This document shows positions 27,927 to 36,402 of a DNA stretch of 64,000 bases, in pieces; the first letter of the stretch is position 1; each line of letters opens with the position of its first letter. The stretch is taken from assembly GCA_900470445.1 (NCBI GenBank), contig UCAU01000001.1, positions 199-64,198 of the forward strand. Reading direction: 5' to 3'. The notes below the pieces were generated by a model. It had not been told where the DNA came from and did not search any database. It worked only from the letters and a program-made list of their open reading frames with translations. The stretch is from Hyphomicrobiales bacterium (GTDB lineage Bacteria; Pseudomonadota; Alphaproteobacteria; Rhizobiales; Devosiaceae). Both the position numbers and the translations under genes were made by a program.

Positions 27927-29210
27927 TCACGCCGATGTGGTGAATTCTCGGGCAATCTGCCGCCAGCCGATATCTCGGCGGCAAAAGCCCTCTGGCCAAA
28001 TAATCTGATCCACGCCTGCGTAAGCACGCTGCTGCGCCTCTTTTACGGTCGAGCCCAGCGCGGTGACATTCAGCACGCGCCCGCCGGCAGCAAGTAAACG
28101 CTGGCCCTCGCGGCGCGTTCCCGCATGAAAGACATGCAGGTCAGGCGTATTCAGGTTCTCGGCGTTTTTGATTTCGCTGCCCTTGCCGTAATCGCCGGGA
28201 TAGCCATTGGTCGCCATGATGACGGTAACGGCATATTGGTCTTTCCAGACCACGTTCTGGCCCGCCAGTGTGCCGGTCGCGGTGGCAAACAGCAGCTCCA
28301 GCAGGTCGCTCTCGAGGCGCATCATTATGGCCTGCGTTTCGGGGTCGCCGAAGCGGGCATTGTATTCGACCAGCTTGGGCCCGTCGGCGGTGAGCATCAG
28401 CCCGGCATAGAGCACGCCCTGATAGGGAGTGCCGCGCGCCGCAAGGCCCCGCACGGTCGGCCCGATGATGCGGGCCATGGCGTCGTCATATTGCTCGATC
28501 GTCATCACATCGGCGGGCGAATAGGCGCCCATGCCGCCCGTATTGGGGCCGGTATCGCCATCATAGGCGCGCTTGTGATCCTGTGCGGTGGTCAGGGGGA
28601 GAATATTGGTGCCATCGCAGAGCACGAAGAGGCTGACTTCCTCGCCCTCCATGAATTCCTCGATCACGACTTCCGCGCCCGACGCGCCAAAGGCGCCGGC
28701 AAAGCAATCGATCACGGCCTCTTCGGCTTCCTCGACGCTCATTGCTACGGTGACGCCCTTGCCGGCGGCCAGGCCATCGGCCTTGATCACAATAGGGGCG
28801 CCATGTGTGTAGATGTGGGCGAGGGCGGCGGCTTCATTGTCAAAGCGCCCATAGGCGGCGGTTGGGATATCCATCTCGTCGCAGAGCGCCTTGGTAAAGC
28901 CCTTGGAGCCTTCGAGCTGGCCAGCGGCCTTGGAGGGGCAGAAACAGGCAAAGCCGGCGGCGCGGAGGTCATCGCCGAGGCCAGCGACGACCTGGGCATC
29001 GGGGCCGACGACCACGAAATCGATCTGGTGCTGGTGGCAGAGGGTAATCACGGCGTCATGGTCGGTGATGTCGACCGCTAGGTTTTCGGCGACCTCTGTG
29101 GTGCCGCCATTGCCCGGCGCGATGAAGAGTTTGGTGAGCTTGGGGGATTGGGCGATTTTCCACGCCAGGGCATGTTCGCGCCCACCGCTACCAATGACCA
29201 GAACCCGCAT
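27927..29210 (-). CDS. purD: Phosphoribosylamine--glycine ligase (GARS)
   Basis: Second step of purine synthesis: glycine plus phosphoribosylamine plus ATP gives GAR. The protein has 427 residues of the ATP-grasp fold. The start MRVLVIGSGGREHALAW is canonical. APIVIKADGLAAGKGVTVA is the nucleotide-binding segment, and RFGDPETQ near residue 290 is the GARS signature. The upstream in-frame extension lacks similarity, so ATG 29210 is the start. Confidence 0.98.
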   Translation of the reverse strand: MRVLVIGSGGREHALAWKIAQSPKLTKLFIAPGNGGTTEVAENLAVDITDHDAVITLCHQHQIDFVVVGPDAQVVAGLGDDLRAAGFACFCPSKAAGQLEGSKGFTKALCDEMDIPTAAYGRFDNEAAALAHIYTHGAPIVIKADGLAAGKGVTVAMSVEEAEEAVIDCFAGAFGASGAEVVIEEFMEGEEVSLFVLCDGTNILPLTTAQDHKRAYDGDTGPNTGGMGAYSPADVMTIEQYDDAMARIIGPTVRGLAARGTPYQGVLYAGLMLTADGPKLVEYNARFGDPETQAIMMRLESDLLELLFATATGTLAGQNVVWKDQYAVTVIMATNGYPGDYGKGSEIKNAENLNTPDLHVFHAGTRREGQRLLAAGGRVLNVTALGSTVKEAQQRAYAGVDQIIWPEGFCRRDIGWRQIAREFTTSA

Positions 29211-29300
29211 GCTTTTGCCTCCGCCGCTATGGGCGGGGTGATGCACGAGATGGAGCGGGGAGGCAAGGGGTTTGGGTTTTTGGTACTCAATCCATCCCAA

Positions 29301-29396
29301 TCACCGTTCTCCCTCGGACTTGATCCGAGGGCCGCTCACCGCTTATGCCGGGCGGGGAATGGCCCTCGGGTCGAGCCCGAGGGAGATGCGGTGGGT
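29301..29396. repeat. Family B palindromic repeat pair
   Basis: An inverted pair beginning CACCGTTCTCCCTCGG and ending GAGGGAGATGCGGTG, with inner palindromes CCCTCGGACTTGATCCGAGGG and CCCTCGGGTCGAGCCCGAGGG. It is a near-copy of 20826-20904, including the GATGCGGTGGGTG flank. Confidence 0.85.
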
Positions 29397-29423
29397 GGGG
29401 ATGGTGTGTGAGAGCCGCGATGT

Positions 29424-29575
29424 AATCCCCTCGCCCCTTGAGGGAGAGGGGCAGATCATTCTTCGTTCAGAAGAATGATCAGGGTGAGGGGTACTGCGCT
29501 CGCCCATGCCAGAAGCACAGAAAGAGACCCCTCATCCGCCCTTCGGGCACCTTCTCCCTCAAGGGGAGAAGGGAG
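29424..29575. repeat. Family E repeat pair (CCCCTCATCCGCCCTTCGGG type)
   Basis: The left unit TCCCCTCGCCCCTTGAGGGA...GGTGAGGGG is followed by ATCATTCTTCGTTCAGAAGAATGAT, itself palindromic. The right unit CCCCTCATCCGCCCTTCGGG continues into a CTTCTCCCTCAAGGGGAGAAG stem. This type is widespread between genes in Rhizobiales. Confidence 0.8.
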
Positions 29576-29603
29576 GCTCGGTGACAGCTGAGGGTCGGCC
29601 GCA

Positions 29604-30974
29604 CTACATCTCGGCTTCTTTGAAAATCCGGGTCAGATCGCCATTCCATTCGCCGTGGAATTTTTCGAGCCAGCGTTCGGCGGGGGATTTGGCGAGGCGG
29701 ATGGTTTCTTCCAGCGGGGCGAGGTGGATGGTTTCGTCCTGGCCCTTGGCGTTGCGGCGATTGCGGCGGACGAGGCCCGCTTCGGCAATGCCGACGGCCT
29801 GGGCGGCGATGTCGTAGAGATTGGAGCGGTCATGCGGGGTATTGAGGCCCAGGCGGGGGACTTCGCGGCGCATGTGCTCGCGTTCTTCGTCGGTCCAGGG
29901 CTGAATCAGCTCATAGGCGGCTTCGAGGGAGACATCGTCATAGAGCAGCCCGACCCAGAAGGCCGAAAGCGCGGTGACCGATTTCTCGTCGCCCATATCG
30001 GCGCCGCGCATTTCAAGGAACTGCTTGAGGCGCACTTCGGGGAAGATGGTGCCCAGATGATAGTTCCAGTCGCGCCGTGTCGGCTTTTCGCCCGGCAATT
30101 GCGGCAGCTTGCCCTCGAGGAAGGCACGGAAGCTCTCGCCGGCGACGTTGATGTAGTGGCCATCCCGGAGGACGAAATACATCGGCACGTCGAGCGCATA
30201 ATCGGCATATTGCTCAAAGCCGAAACCTTCTTCGAACACGAAGGGCAGCATGCCGGTGCGCGAATTATCGGTATTGAGCCAGATATGGCTGCGGAAGCTG
30301 AGATAGCCACTATCCTTGCCATCGGCGAAGGGCGAATTGGCAAAGAGCGCCGTGGCGACCGGCTGCAGGGCCAGTGAGACACGGAACTTCTTGACCATGT
30401 CGGCTTCGCTGGAAAAATCGAGATTGGTCTGCACCGTGGCCGAGCGGAACATCATCGAAGTGCCGAGCGTGCCGACCTTGTCCATATAGGGCGCCATGAT
30501 GCCATAGCGCGATTTGGGCATGACCTCGATTTCGGGCACGCTCCAGAGCGGGGTAACGCCCAGGCCGAGGAAATGAATGTCGAGCGGGGCGCCGGCCTCC
30601 TTGACCACGCGCATATGCTCGGCGGTTTCGGCGGCGGTGGCATGCAGGTCCGGCTGCGGCGCGCCGGAGAGCTCGAACTGCCCGCCCGGCTCAAGCGAAA
30701 TGCCGCCATGCGCGTCCTTGTCCCACAGGCCGATGGGATTGCCTTCGTCGAAAAAGGGCTCCCAGCCGGTGCGTTCGGCAACGCCGTCGAGCAGGGCGCG
30801 AATGCCGTTTGGACCCTCGTAAGCAACGGGGCGGAGCGGATTGGTGTGGAACACGTGCTTTTCGTGCTCGGTGCCGATGCGCCATTGCTCGGCGGGCTTA
30901 TTGCCCCGCGCCATGCCGTCGATGAGGTCGGCCCGCGATTCAATCAGGGGCGAATATGTGTCGGCGCCGGCCAT
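29604..30974 (-). CDS. gshA: Glutamate--cysteine ligase (plant/alphaproteobacterial type)
   Basis: Makes gamma-glutamylcysteine, the first step of glutathione synthesis. The protein has 456 residues, class 3 (plant-type) GCL. Conserved segments include IGTEHEKHVFH, GWEPFFDEGNPIGL, ISLEPGGQFELSGAP, SATVQTNLDFSSEADMVKKFRV and FRSHIWLNTDNSRTGMLPFVFE. The start MAGADTYSPLIESRADL is typical. No gshB in the window. Confidence 0.96.
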   Translation of the reverse strand: MAGADTYSPLIESRADLIDGMARGNKPAEQWRIGTEHEKHVFHTNPLRPVAYEGPNGIRALLDGVAERTGWEPFFDEGNPIGLWDKDAHGGISLEPGGQFELSGAPQPDLHATAAETAEHMRVVKEAGAPLDIHFLGLGVTPLWSVPEIEVMPKSRYGIMAPYMDKVGTLGTSMMFRSATVQTNLDFSSEADMVKKFRVSLALQPVATALFANSPFADGKDSGYLSFRSHIWLNTDNSRTGMLPFVFEEGFGFEQYADYALDVPMYFVLRDGHYINVAGESFRAFLEGKLPQLPGEKPTRRDWNYHLGTIFPEVRLKQFLEMRGADMGDEKSVTALSAFWVGLLYDDVSLEAAYELIQPWTDEEREHMRREVPRLGLNTPHDRSNLYDIAAQAVGIAEAGLVRRNRRNAKGQDETIHLAPLEETIRLAKSPAERWLEKFHGEWNGDLTRIFKEAEM

Positions 30975-31048
30975 TAAAGTCCTCTTGCGATGAGGGGGTC
31001 ATTGTTGGGCGCGAACATAGCGAGGCGCAAGCCGAAAGCAATCGGCTT

Positions 31049-31804
31049 TTATCGCCAATCACCGATGGTCGCTTGAATCACGGCCAAAGCGGCCACCGCG
31101 GCGGTATCTGCGCGCAGAATGCGGGGGCCGAGGCTGACCGGAATGACGAAGTTTTGAGTGCGCAGCTTCATGCGCTCGTCGTCGGAAAAGCCGCCTTCGG
31201 GGCCGATCAGCACGCCGATCGGCTGGCCGCGGAGGGCTATGAGGGTCTCGATGGGGGAGGCGGAGGCGGCGCTTTCATCGGCCAGGATCAGCTTGCGTTC
31301 GCCTTGTTCATTGGTCCAGCCATCGATCAGGCGGTCCAAGGTGATCTCGGTGGCGACCTTGGGAACGCTGAGCACTTCGCATTGCTCGGCGGCCTCGATG
31401 GCATTGGCCACCAGCTTTTCATGCTTGAGGCGGCTGACCTGGGTGAACTTGGTCAGGACGGGCTGGATGACGCCGGCGCCCATCTCGACGGCCTTTTGCA
31501 CCACATAATCGAGCCGCTCCGTCTTGAGTGGGGCAAAGCCGTACCAAAGGTCCGATACGGGTGTCTGCGGCGCGATCTGTTCGACCAGATCAAGCGTTAC
31601 CGATTTCTTGGAATCGCTGGCGAGACGGGCCAGCCACGCTCCGTGCCGGCCATTGAACAGCACGACTTCATCGCCCACACTTTTGCGCAAAACGGCGGCG
31701 AGATAGAGCGATTGGTCCTTGCCCAGTGTGAGTTGGGCATTGGCGGCAAGGTCCGGTTCGATGTGGAGGCGCGGCAGGGAAGCGTGGGTGCGGGGCATGG
31801 GCAA
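31049..31804 (-). CDS. rsmE: 16S rRNA (uracil1498-N3)-methyltransferase RsmE
   Basis: SPOUT-fold enzyme of 251 residues that methylates U1498 in the ribosomal decoding site. It has an N-terminal PUA-like part (HVL-type strand LYLAAVLRKSVGDEVVLFNG), then the knotted SAM domain with VLIGPEGGFSDDE and SLGPRILRADTAAVAALA. A start at 31798 (second Met) is equally possible. It is divergent from ubiA and is the next gene upstream of gshA on the same strand. Confidence 0.96.
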   Translation of the reverse strand: MPMPRTHASLPRLHIEPDLAANAQLTLGKDQSLYLAAVLRKSVGDEVVLFNGRHGAWLARLASDSKKSVTLDLVEQIAPQTPVSDLWYGFAPLKTERLDYVVQKAVEMGAGVIQPVLTKFTQVSRLKHEKLVANAIEAAEQCEVLSVPKVATEITLDRLIDGWTNEQGERKLILADESAASASPIETLIALRGQPIGVLIGPEGGFSDDERMKLRTQNFVIPVSLGPRILRADTAAVAALAVIQATIGDWR

Positions 31805-31896
31805 GCGTGTTGATTGGCTGTCGCTGCGCAGTTAGGACTGAAGCTGTCGTTTGATCAAGGTCGGGACTATCCGCCTTGTGGTTTTTGGCGAGCGCG

Positions 31897-32841
31897 ATGA
31901 CCAACAGCAATGAAACCCCTCCCGTCCCCGGCACAGTCGCCGATGCCCAATCGGGCAATTGGGTGGATCGCTATGCCCCCGATTGGCTCAAACCCTATGC
32001 GCGGCTGGCGCGGTGGGATCGGCCGATCGGCATCTGGCTGCTGTTCTGGCCCTGCACCTGGGGGCTGGCTCTGGCGGCGGTCGCCAGTCCGGCGCGGGGT
32101 TTTGACTGGATTGCCTGTGTCCTGATGTTTATCGGCGCGGCTTTGATGCGCGGTGCCGGCTGCAGCTTTAACGACATTGTCGACCGCGACATCGATATGC
32201 AGGTGGCGCGCACGCGCTCGCGGCCCATTCCTTCAGGGCAGGTCACGGCCAGGCAGGCGCTGGTTTTCCTCGTGGCGCAGGCGCTGCTGGGGGCGATTGT
32301 GCTGTTTCAGTTCAATCGCTTCACTGTCATCGCTGGCGTGGCCTCGCTGGTGCTAGTGGCGATTTATCCCTTCATGAAGCGGGTGACCTGGTGGCCGCAG
32401 GCATTTTTGGGGCTCGCCTTTTCCTATGGCGCGCTGGTGGGCTGGAGCAGCCAGACCGGCGGCTTTTCGGTGGCGATCCTGCTGGTGTATTTCGGCACGA
32501 TAATGTGGGTGATCGGCTACGACACCATTTATGCGCTGCAGGATATCGAGGATGACGCGCTGATCGGGGTCAAATCCACCGCGCGCCTATTCGGCAACAA
32601 GACGCGGCCCATTGTGGCTGGGTTTTATGCCGGAGCCTATCTGCTGTGGCTGGCAGGGGCGACCATGGCGGGGGCCGGGTTGGTGTTCTTTGTGCTGTCG
32701 CTGGTTGCTGGGGGATTGCTGGCCTGGCAGGTTTGGACGCTGGATGGCACTATGCCGGAGAACCCGGCGGCGCGGTTCAAGCTCAACCATTATGTGGGGA
32801 TTGCGCTGGTGCTGGCGCTGCTGGCGGAGTGGGTTTGGTAG
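31897..32841 (+). CDS. ubiA: 4-hydroxybenzoate polyprenyltransferase UbiA
   Basis: Prenylates 4-hydroxybenzoate in ubiquinone synthesis. A 314-residue inner-membrane protein with about eight spans. The first Asp-rich motif is GCSFNDIVDRDIDMQVARTRSRP and the second is YDTIYALQDIEDDALIGVKST. WDRPIGIWLLFWPC is the family opening. The ATG at 31897 gives the usual short soluble lead. The cox operon's haem-O synthase CtaB (44090) is a distinct paralogue. Confidence 0.97.
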   Translation: MTNSNETPPVPGTVADAQSGNWVDRYAPDWLKPYARLARWDRPIGIWLLFWPCTWGLALAAVASPARGFDWIACVLMFIGAALMRGAGCSFNDIVDRDIDMQVARTRSRPIPSGQVTARQALVFLVAQALLGAIVLFQFNRFTVIAGVASLVLVAIYPFMKRVTWWPQAFLGLAFSYGALVGWSSQTGGFSVAILLVYFGTIMWVIGYDTIYALQDIEDDALIGVKSTARLFGNKTRPIVAGFYAGAYLLWLAGATMAGAGLVFFVLSLVAGGLLAWQVWTLDGTMPENPAARFKLNHYVGIALVLALLAEWVW

Positions 32842-32844
32842 ACT

Positions 32845-32949
32845 GTGCCACGACCTCGTGGTTCGACAGGCTCACCATGAGGTCTACTTTTAGACCGCAT
32901 GCCAATCAGTAGACCTCATCCTGAGCCTGTCGAAGGACGAGGTCGTGCC
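32845..32949. repeat. Family D inverted repeat (CGACCTCGT-GGTTCGACAGGCTCA type)
   Basis: The left arm TGCCACGACCTCGTGGTTCG... and the right arm ...CGAAGGACGAGGTCGTGCCA are inverted copies of about 43 bp with a few mismatches, separated by about 20 bp. Each ends in GAGGTCTACT inward. This dispersed repeat is common in alphaproteobacteria and lies directly after ubiA. Confidence 0.85.
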
Positions 32950-32961
32950 ACCCCGAGGGCC

Positions 32962-33011
32962 AAAAAAACGACGAAGGGGCTAGCCGCACCACCGGCTAAC
33001 CCCTTTGTCGT
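32962..33011 (-). terminator. Rho-independent terminator of the DUF6101 gene
   Basis: The stem arms ACGACGAAGGGGCTAGCCG (32968-32986) and CGGCTAACCCCTTTGTCGT (32993-33011) pair around CACCAC, with G-T pairs only at the imperfect positions. On the minus strand this is followed by seven T (A-run at 32962-32968). It sits just downstream of the stop at 33032. Confidence 0.88.
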
Positions 33012-33031
33012 GCTTTGGAGGCAGTAACTGA

Positions 33032-33547
33032 TTAGTTGGCTTCGCTCTGGCCGGGCTTGCGGCGGTTGAGGAAGCGGGGGCGGCGGTTGGCTTCGGCGGC
33101 GAGCTTGCGGCGGCTGGCCGAGCTGCCCAGCATGACGCCATCGACCTGCTGGCTATAGGGCATGTATTGGCCATCGCCGGCCTTGATGAACAGCGGCAGG
33201 CGGAGCTTCTTGCCCCAGTTCTGCCATTCGGCGACGACGTTGTGATTGCCCTGTTCTTCGAACACGCGATAGTTCAGCTCGCTATCGGAATGGACCAGCT
33301 CGATCGAGCTCATCAACACGCCTTCTTCGGAAATCGAGGTTGCGACGGCCACCCCGATAAATTCGGTGACGGGCACCTTGATCTTGATCGAAACGCCGCT
33401 CTGTTCGAGCATTCTGCGAACGGTGACGGTCTTGACCGGGTCCTTGGGACCATTGTCATTGGCGGCCACGAAGCGGCGATCTGCTATTGCCGGCTTGCCG
33501 AACGCCAGAACGACCGATGAACCTTCCATCGCAACGCCATGAACCAT
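33032..33547 (-). CDS. DUF6101 family protein
   Basis: A 171-residue protein of a Hyphomicrobiales-restricted family without known function. Recognisable features are VPVTEFIGVAVATS, a strand-rich core around DSELNYRVFEEQGNHNVVAEWQNWGKKLRLPLFI, and a basic C-terminus (SSASRRKLAAEANRRPRFLNRRKPG). The first few residues (MVHGVAMEGSS) leave the exact start open between 33547 and 33529. The gene is monocistronic, with its own terminator downstream. Family assignment is from memory of the pattern. Confidence 0.75.
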   Translation of the reverse strand: MVHGVAMEGSSVVLAFGKPAIADRRFVAANDNGPKDPVKTVTVRRMLEQSGVSIKIKVPVTEFIGVAVATSISEEGVLMSSIELVHSDSELNYRVFEEQGNHNVVAEWQNWGKKLRLPLFIKAGDGQYMPYSQQVDGVMLGSSASRRKLAAEANRRPRFLNRRKPGQSEAN

Positions 33548-33865
33548 TTTTGTTCCGCCTTATACCTGTCAACTTCAAGAGCTGTTTTTTGCGCTCTCTT
33601 TTATGACCCCACCTTAGCGCGTCCCCTTAGCCGCCTCCTTAATCGGTTCGGTTAAGTTTATCTTGTTTTCCGAGAGGGTTAGCAGGACCTGACTCGGTGT
33701 AGGGAGCGATTAACCGATTGTGGAATGGGACTGTTAACCAGCCCGATTTGAGCGCTGGGGCCGTCAATTATGCCGCCGTCCTAAGCACTTATCCCGAGCG
33801 CTCGAAGCAATGTGTTCGCACTGGCCTTGTTCAAAACCGGCGGCCAGCCTAAAAGCGCGGGGAAA
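33548..33865. other. Divergent intergenic region with clustered TTAA/TTAACC sites
   Basis: 318 bp between the DUF6101 gene and the cysQ-like gene. It is less GC-rich than the surroundings and contains TTAA at 33639 and 33652, GGTTAG at 33677, ATTAACC at 33709 and GTTAACC at 33732. These resemble half-sites of the cell-cycle regulator CtrA (TTAA-N7-TTAA/TTAACC), but no pair has exactly seven bases between. Possible cell-cycle control; unproven. Confidence 0.4.
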
Positions 33866-34705
33866 ATGACGCTTCCTCCCAGTATCTATAGTGATGATCT
33901 TGAACTGCTCCGCTCTTCGGCGGTGGCAGCAGGCATTATTGCCAGCGGCTTTTTTCGCCGCGATGTAAAGAGCTGGACCAAGGACCATGACTCCCCGGTG
34001 AGCGAGGCCGACATATTGGTCGACCGCTATCTGGGTGCGTCATTGCTGGCCGCGCGGCCCAGCTATGGCTGGCTCAGCGAGGAAACCGCCGACAATCCAT
34101 CCCGGCTCGATTGCGAGCGGGTGTTTGTCGTTGACCCAATCGATGGCACGCGCGGCTTCCTGCGCGGCGAGGATAGCTGGACGGTGTCGCTGGCCGTGGT
34201 CGAAAACGGCGTGCCGGTGGCGGGCGTGGTTTATGCCCCGGTGCGCGACGAAATGTATGACGCCATCAAGGGCGGCGGGGCGCGGCTGAATGGCAAGCCC
34301 ATTGTACGCAGCCGCCGGGCTGGCGCGCCGCCATTGATACCGGCGCCGGGCGCGGTGCATCAGGAGATGCAATCGGCGGGCCTGCATTATTCGCGTGGCC
34401 CGATGTATCCCTCGCTCGCCTACCGGCTGGTGCAGGTGGCGACCGGCAAGCTGGATGCCGCCGTGTCGCGGCGGGGCAGCCAGGATTGGGATATTGCGGC
34501 GGCTGCACTGATCCTGGATGAAACCGGCATTGGCTTTGCCGATGTGTGCAGCGGGTTCCCACAATTTAACAAGCGAGATACGCGCCACGGGGCGCTTGCG
34601 GCGCTTGGCGACATGAGCCTAAAACCGCTCGTGCATGCGGCCCTGATCAAGGTTTATGGCTGTCCCAGCGAAACCGAGACGCCGCAGCAAACGACACAGA
34701 CCTGA
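33866..34705 (+). CDS. Inositol-monophosphatase superfamily phosphatase (CysQ/3'(2'),5'-bisphosphate nucleotidase-like)
   Basis: Mg/Li-sensitive phosphatase of 279 residues. Metal-site motifs are SEADILVDRYLG, WLSEETADN, VVDPIDGTRGFLRGEDSW and SQDWDIAAAALILDETG. The segment order fits CysQ/IMPase. The ATG at 33866 has a GCGGGGA site; a GTG at 33812 would add 18 unconserved residues. In Rhizobiales this gene commonly stands beside DUF4170, as here. The substrate (PAP, inositol phosphate or another) is not determined. Confidence 0.9.
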   Translation: MTLPPSIYSDDLELLRSSAVAAGIIASGFFRRDVKSWTKDHDSPVSEADILVDRYLGASLLAARPSYGWLSEETADNPSRLDCERVFVVDPIDGTRGFLRGEDSWTVSLAVVENGVPVAGVVYAPVRDEMYDAIKGGGARLNGKPIVRSRRAGAPPLIPAPGAVHQEMQSAGLHYSRGPMYPSLAYRLVQVATGKLDAAVSRRGSQDWDIAAAALILDETGIGFADVCSGFPQFNKRDTRHGALAALGDMSLKPLVHAALIKVYGCPSETETPQQTTQT

Positions 34706-34716
34706 CGGAGCGCCAA

Positions 34717-34962
34717 ATGGCCGAAAAAGAAGCACCCAATAAGCAACTTCTGCACCTCGTTATCGGCGGCGAACTGTCCAGCATCGAGGACGTGACCTTC
34801 GCCGATCTCGACAAGGTCGACATTGTCGGCGTCTATCCGAACTACGCTGCAGCTTTCGCGGTGTGGCGGCAGAAGGCGCAATTGACGGTCGATAGCGCGC
34901 AGACGCGGTATTTCATTGTGCATCTGCACCGGCTGCTCGATCCGGAGACGGATAAGAAGTAG
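34717..34962 (+). CDS. DUF4170 family protein
   Basis: An 81-residue small cytosolic protein of the alphaproteobacterial DUF4170 family. Typical segments are LLHLVIGGELSSIEDVTFADLDKVDIVGVYPNY and RYFIVHLHRLLDPE. It lies 11 bp after the phosphatase gene and is probably co-transcribed with it. Function unknown. In many Hyphomicrobiales it is next to waaA/lpxK envelope genes. Confidence 0.88.
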   Translation: MAEKEAPNKQLLHLVIGGELSSIEDVTFADLDKVDIVGVYPNYAAAFAVWRQKAQLTVDSAQTRYFIVHLHRLLDPETDKK

Positions 34963-34979
34963 GGGGTGGCCCCCAACCC

Positions 34980-36128
34980 CTACTGCTCCATCAACCGATC
35001 CAGCACCGCATGGATTGCCCCCGGGCCGCCAATGCGTTCGCGGCCGATATTGGCGAGGCGCCGGCGTTCGCTGTCATCTTGGAGCAGATGGCGCAGGGCG
35101 GCTCCGATGGCGGCCGGTTCGTCCGGCACCACGATGCGGGCTTCGCCAAACAGCATCTGTTCGTCGGTAAAGCGTGAGCGGCGGTCGCGGGGATTGACCA
35201 CAGTGATGGCCGGCTTGCCCAGGCCCAGTGCCTGTACTGTTGCGGTGCCGGCTTGCGATAGCACGAGATCGGACGCCGCCAAGAGATTACCCATGGCGCT
35301 GCCCTTGGCCATGTGGATGGTCAGTGTGCCATCGGACAATTCACCCAGATCCGCGGATTCCGCGCTCAGCATGGAGGTGCGGCGCAGGCCGGTTTTTTTG
35401 GCGAGGTCATCGACATTGATACTGCCGGCTACGGCAAGGAAAATATCGGGCCGCAAGTCGGGCGGCAGGGTGCGCAGGCCATCGACCTGCAGCGCAAAGC
35501 TCTCGGCGGTCAGCGCGCGGCTGCCTGGCAGGAGCGTCACTGCTGTGGATTTGGTGCGGCGGGCGCGGGCGTCGTAGTCCCCACTGGGGATCGTGTCCAT
35601 CATGATATTGCCGGCGCAGCGGGCATCGACGCCGATATGCTCGAGCGTACGGGCGAGATTGTCGCTGCGACAAAAGACGGTCGCACAGGCGCGCTTGATG
35701 GCCCAGCGCTCGGGGACGGAATAGAGCCGGGCCGCGCCGGTCTTGTAGACATCGAGATAAATCAGGTCGCGATGGCCGGTCCCCAGGCACGCCAGCACCC
35801 CCACCATATCCCCGACCACGACGACGCGATCATATTTGCCGCGCATCTTGCGCAGGAATGAGAGGGCAGGGGGTACGGTGCGCAGACCGCCGGTGGCGAG
35901 GTCCCGCCGCAGCGAGCCCTTCACATTGCGCCAGCCTTCGGAGGCCAGCGACGCCCGCGGCCCGACGATGCGGCACACATTGGCATAAGCATTGCCGGCC
36001 CCGATCATCGGATAGGCTTCGGCCTCGATCCATTTGGGCAAACGCGCCACGATCGCGGCGGAGATCCAATCCTCGCCATGCCCGTTGGAAATAAAGAGAT
36101 ATCGTAGGCGGACTGACGCTTCCGCCAC
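34980..36128 (-). CDS. LpxB-related GT-B glycosyltransferase-like protein
   Basis: A 382-residue protein opening with YLFISNGHGEDWISAAIVARL, the hallmark of the lipid-A-disaccharide-synthase-related family first seen in cyanobacteria and plants. Later segments fit a two-domain GT-B fold: a VTLLPGSR loop that starts the second domain, then LVLSQAGTATVQALGLGKPAI, the sugar-nucleotide loop. It is not canonical LpxB. The GTG at 36128 sits two bases after the DUF2093 stop, so the two are probably coupled. It occupies the slot where Rhizobiales often carry lpxK and waaA, suggesting an envelope glycolipid role. Confidence 0.8.
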   Translation of the reverse strand: MAEASVRLRYLFISNGHGEDWISAAIVARLPKWIEAEAYPMIGAGNAYANVCRIVGPRASLASEGWRNVKGSLRRDLATGGLRTVPPALSFLRKMRGKYDRVVVVGDMVGVLACLGTGHRDLIYLDVYKTGAARLYSVPERWAIKRACATVFCRSDNLARTLEHIGVDARCAGNIMMDTIPSGDYDARARRTKSTAVTLLPGSRALTAESFALQVDGLRTLPPDLRPDIFLAVAGSINVDDLAKKTGLRRTSMLSAESADLGELSDGTLTIHMAKGSAMGNLLAASDLVLSQAGTATVQALGLGKPAITVVNPRDRRSRFTDEQMLFGEARIVVPDEPAAIGAALRHLLQDDSERRRLANIGRERIGGPGAIHAVLDRLMEQ

Positions 36129-36130
36129 GA

Positions 36131-36352
36131 TCAGGCTCCGATGCCGTACCGCTCGAACGCCGCATGGGCACTGGCCGCGTCGGCATAGGCCTCCTGCCGG
36201 TCGACGTTCCAATAGGTCAATTCATCCACCGGGATCGGCTTGCCGGAAATGGCGCAGCGCACAAAGCTGCCGGGCTTGAGCACGACATAGTCTCCATCGA
36301 GATAGCGGATCACCGCTTCTGAGGGGGCAAAGCCTTTGTCGAAAATGTTCAT
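36131..36352 (-). CDS. DUF2093 family protein
   Basis: A 73-residue protein typical of alphaproteobacteria. FDKGFAPSEAVIRYLDGDYVVLKPG and SFVRCAISGKPIPVDELTYWNVDRQEAY match the family pattern, with an isolated Cys. It lies between xseA and the LpxB-like gene on the same strand, and downstream translation starts almost at its stop. Function unknown. Confidence 0.9.
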   Translation of the reverse strand: MNIFDKGFAPSEAVIRYLDGDYVVLKPGSFVRCAISGKPIPVDELTYWNVDRQEAYADAASAHAAFERYGIGA

Positions 36353-36402
36353 GGCTGAATTCCTGACAGTCCGTCTCTGGATATAGCGATGAAATCACCG
36401 GC

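Larger units (their letters stand above)
29211..29603. other. Repeat-filled intergenic region between purD and gshA
   Basis: 393 bp upstream of purD and downstream of gshA (both on the minus strand). It holds a family B pair (29301-29396) and a family E pair (29424-29575) and no convincing gene. The purD promoter must lie close to 29211-29300. Confidence 0.7.
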
